Below, piece by piece: positions 59,190-64,000 of a stretch of 64,000 nucleotides of DNA (its first letter is position 1; every line of letters starts with the position of its first letter). Origin of the DNA: Aquilaria yunnanensis (taxonomy: Eukaryota > Streptophyta > Magnoliopsida > Malvales > Thymelaeaceae). The position numbers and the translations under genes are program-made. The notes beneath the pieces were generated by a model. The model had not been told where the DNA came from. It searched no databases and saw only the letters and a program-made list of their open reading frames with translations. The stretch is taken from NCBI GenBank assembly GCA_039654915.1, contig JBDJPA010000011.1, positions 2,480,001-2,544,000 on the forward strand. Reading direction: 5' to 3'.

Positions 59190-59759
59190 GTGTATATTCT
59201 CTATTCTCCCCGTGCATTTTGGTTAGCCTCTAAACTTATATCTAGTTTGCTTCATTTGGCTCAACCACATCCCCCGATCTCCCCCCCCCCCCCCAAAAGT
59301 GTCTTTACCTTGGAGTCATCGGTTCAGTTTGCCTACTCAATTTTGTTCTACGTGAACGATGTGTGGAGCTCCTGTGTTGGTGTTGGCGCTGGAATTGGTG
59401 CAATGGTGTTAGTGACAAATTTTCCTTCTTCTTCATCTTGGGACTCTAGTTATCGTTTTTTGGGAAATTGCTCCTCTCCTTTAATGGCCGAAGTGATTGC
59501 CATCTTGGATGCTTTGTCTTGTGCCAGCAAGTTTCATTTGCGCAACATCACCATTCTATTGGATTGTTCTCAAGGAGTGGCTCAAATTTTTGGAAGCGGC
59601 CCAATGCACTCTGAGCTGGCTGATACAGTTAACCTTATTTGTTCCCTAGCTTCTAAGCTATTTTGTTCTTCCCTAGTAGCTGTTAAGGGAAATGTTGTTC
59701 AAGGTGCTCATGCCCTATCTACATACTCTCTCCAAACTCGTTTGTCCACTTGTTTTTAA
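59190..59759 (+). mobile_element. LINE-type RNase H domain fragment
   Basis: An open frame with the layout of the plant non-LTR retrotransposon RNase H domain (RVT_3 type): a GAGIGAMVLV strand, then RFLGNCSSPLMAEVIAILDA with the glutamate of the catalytic set, ITILLDCSQGV with the third acidic residue, and a C-terminal VQGAHALS with the histidine. The first catalytic Asp region is degraded (VNDVWSS). No reverse transcriptase is seen upstream. The fragment may be expressed only by accident. Confidence 0.6.
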
Positions 59760-60810
59760 TTCCTTTCTAAGTATAAAAAAAAATTGTTATTAAAACTTTT
59801 TATCTAATTTTTAAGTAATGTTTTAAATGAACTTAAATTTGTCACTAATGTTAAAAACTTAATGAAAAAAAAAGGAAAAAAGTAACAAATTTTGAAATTT
59901 TTAGACGATGGTGTAAAATTTTAGGAATTTTAGGTAATTTATCCTTTTTTGCATGATAAGTGAAAACATAAAATATGAGATGTCAAAAACATTCTGAGAA
60001 AGAAAAAAAATAAATGAAACTGAAAAAAAAATTGTTTAACAAGTTTTTTAAATATAAGGTTTTAATTAATATACAGGCTATATAAACAATCATGCTATAT
60101 AGAAATAATAATTTTTTAAAAATTTTCTTTCAATAGTTGTAAGATTTAGTAAAACTATTTAGATGTAGCATTAGTATATCCAATAAAAAAGAAAAATAAA
60201 GCACTATGAATATTATTTATAGATGATCAAATTTTTCTGAAAAAAATTCTTAAAGGTATGGAAATTTTATTTACCTATTATACTTAATAAAAAATCACTT
60301 ATTTTTATTTTTTTATTTATCTATTATTTTTTAAATAATTATCAAAAAAATTTCATATTTTTATCTTTTCTCCAATCTGCACATAAGAAATTACCTAGAA
60401 TTTTTTATATTTGTCAAAACTTACATTATTATCCTAGAATTTCAAAATCTACTACTTTTCCTCATTTTCGCTTGTCTTTTAATAGTCAGTAACTAACTTG
60501 AGCTCATTTTAGACCCATTAGTAGCTAATTGGAGCTCCTTTTAAAATATCAACGGAAAATTAGCACAAAAAAAAAAACTTTAGTAACCGATTCAGTCTCA
60601 ACTCAAAATATTAATGAAAATTATGAGATTTTTTTAACCTTTTCTTTAGGTTTTCTTTTGTACATTTTTTAATGACTAGGATCAGGGTTCGAAGCATGAA
60701 TTTTTTTGTTTTTTAGTAATAAGGCTTCATTGGAAAAAAAAAAAAGGCACCCATTAAGATAAGTTATACATGCAAAGCTATCAAGTTGGAAGTGGCAGCA
60801 GTAGGAGATT
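59760..60810. other. AT-rich intergenic DNA
   Basis: No gene was seen. A B-box-like GGGTTCGAAGC occurs at 60684, without a matching A box that I could place. Confidence 0.5.
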
Positions 60811-61166
60811 TAGCTAATTTGTTTTAACTTAAATTAACTTAATTTGAAAATAACTTATTTTTTATTTTTATATTTTTTTTATCCAGAATAAATTTTATTT
60901 GAAATATAATATTTTGTAGATCCAATAATTCATTGAAAATATAATTTTTATAATCTTATTTATTTTTTAGAAAATTTTCATTTTTATTGCCTAAAAATAT
61001 AAAAATTTATACAAATTTAATAAATTCATAAAAATTTACTTTCTAATGGCTTATTATAGCTACATAATATTAGTTTTCAAATGAAATTAGTTTCAAGTAA
61101 AAAAGATGCAAAAATAAAAATAAATTATTTTAAATTAAATTGACTTAAATTAAAAAAAACGGCTCT
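60811..61166. mobile_element. MITE of the GCCAATTTGTTTTAACTTAA family
   Basis: The left end TAGCTAATTTGTTTTAACTT pairs with the reverse complement of the right end, TAGAGCCGTTTTTTTTAATT. Length is 356 bp, with internal AATAAATTTTATTTGAAATA as in the copies at 13335 and 35656. Confidence 0.7.
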
Positions 61167-61382
61167 AAGCCTATATCGGTTGCCCTAACCAACGAGTAAT
61201 TAGCAGTAAAACAAGCCTGATTACGGCTTCATTTAGGAACAGCTTTTGTAATCAGTATTAGAGTTTTTGATAATTTATTTAACAGATGTGATGAAAATGC
61301 TGAAGCTAAAAGTTAAAAGCTACGATTGAATAGCTTTTTCAAAACTCTAACGCTAATCGCTGACGTTAATGTCAAACAGAGC

Positions 61383-63368
61383 CTACTTATTAACATCTAT
61401 AACGCCTCTAGCATCATAAAAAATAATCACAAACAAAAAAAAAATGAACAATCTATTGATATCTGTGTCCATTTTTTGTAGCGTTGCCCAACATTTCGCC
61501 AGCATATCTACTACTTTATTATCCTCTCGAAGAACATGATGGATGCTATGAATTTTCAATTGATCAACCACAAACTAGACAACGGTGTAATTAGATATTT
61601 GGGATTTAGGGTGTGAAATTGGTCCTTAATTTTTTATTAATTATTTGTTAGTTTTCAACCATTTTGACCTTTATGAAGTATTTTTTGCCATAAGATCTAA
61701 CGAGAATTTCACCAAAATATTCACCACATATAAGTTAATCATATAAACATCTACATAAAACTAGTCCATTAATTAAGGACTTTTTTATGTTCAAAAAAGG
61801 ATATTTTGCTCTTCATAAAAGTTGAGAAAAAAAATTAAATTTTAGAAATTATGAGTTTTCTTGAAGTTATACCTTTATTTATTATGTTATAAGTAAATTA
61901 CACCAACATTATTGGAAAAGAAAATGTTCTATATAAACATTGAGAAGCAAAATAAATTAATTTGATAACATTAATAGTTTTTTTTATAAATATATTTTTA
62001 ATAATATACCTTATAATTTGTTTTTCTTTTTCAAAATTATTGAGGGTGTTATGGCACCTCCTTGCACCCCTAACTATGCCCCTGAAACTAGATGCATTCA
62101 TTCAACTGAGGTACAAGTTTAGCACAATAAAATAAAGATGAATTGATAAAGTAGTTTACCACTTGAGAATCCATTTCCATTAACAAGGGTGAAGATTTAG
62201 TCTTAAAGCCACGCTAGGCCCTTCACAGAGTCTCTCGTGCCTTTGTCATGAGGCTGTCAGTACAGCCAGGGTTCATACTAAAATCCACTAAAGGTTGGCC
62301 TAAGGTGTTTCTAATGATCCCTCATATTCTAGCAGCATTCAGATTTCTTTGACACGAACCATCAACATTCAGTTTGAATGGGTTAGGAAGGGGGATCCCA
62401 ACCAATATCAATAGAAACTCACTAGTTTATATTAGGATTGACAGTGGAGCCAAGAGCAGCAAATTCTACATTATTATGACAAATTCTTTGAGTCACCTTT
62501 TTTTATTGGACTCACAAATATTTCAAAAAATTCTCTTTATTCTCTTAACACCAAATTTCCTAAGATAGAACATCAATATTAAATTAGAAGGCAGATCAGA
62601 AAAGGAAGAAGCATGTTTTGGGAAGTGGCAATCTGCATCCAAAATCTCTTTACTATAAGTGTAATGATAAAAAAAATGTGAAGAATATTTTCCTCAAGAT
62701 GATCACAAAAAACACAGTTAAGGTTGACATTCATTATGTTTTGAGCAAAGTGTAAAGAGGTAGGCAACTTTTCACTAAGCAAAAGCCAAAGTAAGAGTCA
62801 ATTCATTTTAACTTAAGTCAACTTAATACAAAATGATTTATTTTTAGTTTTATTTTTATTTTTTTACCCAAAACCAAATTTATTTAAAAATTAATATTAT
62901 ATAGGTGTAATGATCGAAGGGCATGCCATGCATTATTACTAGACTTTTGATGAGCTACTCTTATGAGTATATAAGCAAATTTAATAGAGAAATAACCCTC
63001 ATAAAAAAGATTCCACATAATAAGATCATCATCATTTTGAACTTCACTCGTAAAACTAGCTTTAATTTGTTTGAAGATGTTATAGGGAATATCCATCGAA
63101 AGGGTATGAGTATCCCATCTAGAATAGACAAATAGATTATCCTCTCCAAAGTTTAAAGGACTAGCAATTTTTCACTTAATGGTTCCTAATCCAAACCAAT
63201 TGTTAAACTACCGGCTGGTATTTTTTCCCATTTATCATCAGTTTTATAGAAATACCAAGGGTAATTCCATTTTTTTTTGACTTCACACCAAGTGAGAAGG
63301 GCAACATTGAGTTGGTTCACTTTACCAAAACTTTTTCTTTTTTTGGTAATTAGAATTATTATAAGCAC
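61383..63368 (-). mobile_element. Decayed LINE: zf-RVT and RNase H remnants
   Basis: Minus-strand frames in order from the right: 63186-63368 (KKKWNYPWYFYKTDDKWEKI), 62884-63096 (DDLIMWNLFYEGYFSIKFAY, the lead-in to the zinc-binding reverse transcriptase domain), 62579-62782 (LPTSLHFAQN...NCVFCDHLEENILHIFF, the zf-RVT CxxC and H), and 61383-61571 (HHVLREDNKVVDMLAK, the C-terminal end of RNase H). The body between 61571 and 62579 is lost or unrecognisable. A half MITE interrupts it at 62795-62913. It is in several frames and non-functional. Confidence 0.65.
62795..62913. mobile_element. Half copy of the GAGTCAATTCATTTTAACTTAAG MITE
   Basis: The left terminus and about 119 bp match the copies at 13335, 35656 and 60811. 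The right half is missing. It separates two LINE fragments that join the same zinc-binding domain, so it inserted into the LINE and later lost its other end. Confidence 0.6.
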
Positions 63369-64000
63369 AATATATAGGAATTTCCTATATGAAAACTTAC
63401 AGAGTGAAGTGTCTACCTAATAAAACTCAGGGAACTTGGGATACAATTTAACTATTTTCAGATTGTCTAATTTTTATGGGTGGTATGACACTATTCAAAC
63501 CTTGCTTTGATGTCTAAGAGATGTCCTCTATTACTCACCCATCTAAGGATGCAAAGAAGTCCACTCTATCATATTTGCCTTAACATTTAATAATGAATCA
63601 TGATGTCTTCCTCGTGGCTCACAATGCACAATAGACCGGCTGAGTCTGGGCCTAGGTTTGGAGGGACTAGCACAACTTGGCTATAGGCGTGCTGGGCCTG
63701 GGCCAGTCCTAACTCGATTATAGGCTGAGCCAGGCATGGGCTAGCCTAGGCCTTTTTTATATTTTTTCCCCTAATTTTTAACTAAAAAATGTTAGAGGAA
63801 TAATTTTATTAAGAATAAAACATCACTAACGGTGTGAATTTTATTAATTTCAAAGCCAAATGACATTTACATGAGTTGGAACGGGCCTTACAAGGGAAAA
63901 TGATGAAATGTTCTAAAAAATTTAATTAAAAAAAACCTATGATATGTACTCAAAAACATAATCAGATTAAATACGAACTATAAAAATCTAAGGATCCATC
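63369..64000. other. Intergenic end of window
   Basis: No gene. Positions 63620-63770 carry repeated GGGCCTGGGC and GGCTGAGCC-like motifs, G-rich and unlike the AT-rich surroundings, similar to the subterminal repeats of some plant DNA transposons. Confidence 0.4.

Noticed and set aside
1..64000. CRISPR arrays, bacterial operons or an integrated virus
   Set aside because: Gene structure, introns and repeats are those of a plant nuclear genome. No regularly spaced repeat array and no viral capsid, movement or polymerase gene was seen.

Overview
This is nuclear DNA from a dicot plant. The reasons are GT-AG spliced genes whose products belong to plant families, a U6 snRNA gene with a dicot-type upstream promoter, an AT-rich intergenic background, and many plant MITE, Mutator-like and LINE remnants. 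The species cannot be named from the sequence. All family assignments come from recognising translated motifs by eye; no database was searched.

Layout. Positions 1-8.6 kb hold no convincing gene and carry MITEs and Mutator-like inverted-repeat elements. At 8.9-9.6 kb is an intronless AP2/ERF gene of the ERF012/013/014 type. Positions 9.6-19.7 kb hold further inverted-repeat elements with gene-like interiors. At 19.7-23.1 kb is a 12-exon YbaK/ProX-type tRNA-editing homologue, facing a convergent, intronless RING-H2 E3 ligase gene (23.8-24.8 kb, minus). At 26.7-28.4 kb (minus) is the RNA polymerase III subunit RPC9 gene, and 1.4 kb upstream of it on the same strand lies a complete U6 snRNA gene (29.8 kb), itself a Pol III product. 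Positions 30-43.9 kb are a 14-kb gene-poor tract with Stowaway-like MITEs, tRNA-like segments and strongly strand-biased low complexity. At 44.0-45.8 kb (minus) is a MORN-repeat membrane protein, and at 49.4-51.2 kb (minus) a class I/II PLP aminotransferase with an N-terminal transit-peptide-like exon. Positions 51.4-55.7 kb are three abutting inverted-repeat DNA transposons. At 56.1-56.9 kb is a FAR1-like fragment cut off inside its DNA-binding domain, followed by duplicated AT-rich sequence with a strong hairpin. Positions 59-63.4 kb carry LINE RNase H and zf-RVT remnants on both strands.

Two observations stand out. First, the unrelated single genes (ERF, YbaK, MORN, aminotransferase) match neighbours that I recall from three paralogous Arabidopsis chromosome 1 segments, as if this window kept the pre-duplication order. 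Second, several elements (6.6-7.6, 12.0-13.1, 14.9-16.1, 18.2-19.5 and 54.5-55.7 kb) have Mutator-like termini around gene-like, more GC-rich interiors. They look like a local set of Pack-MULEs.
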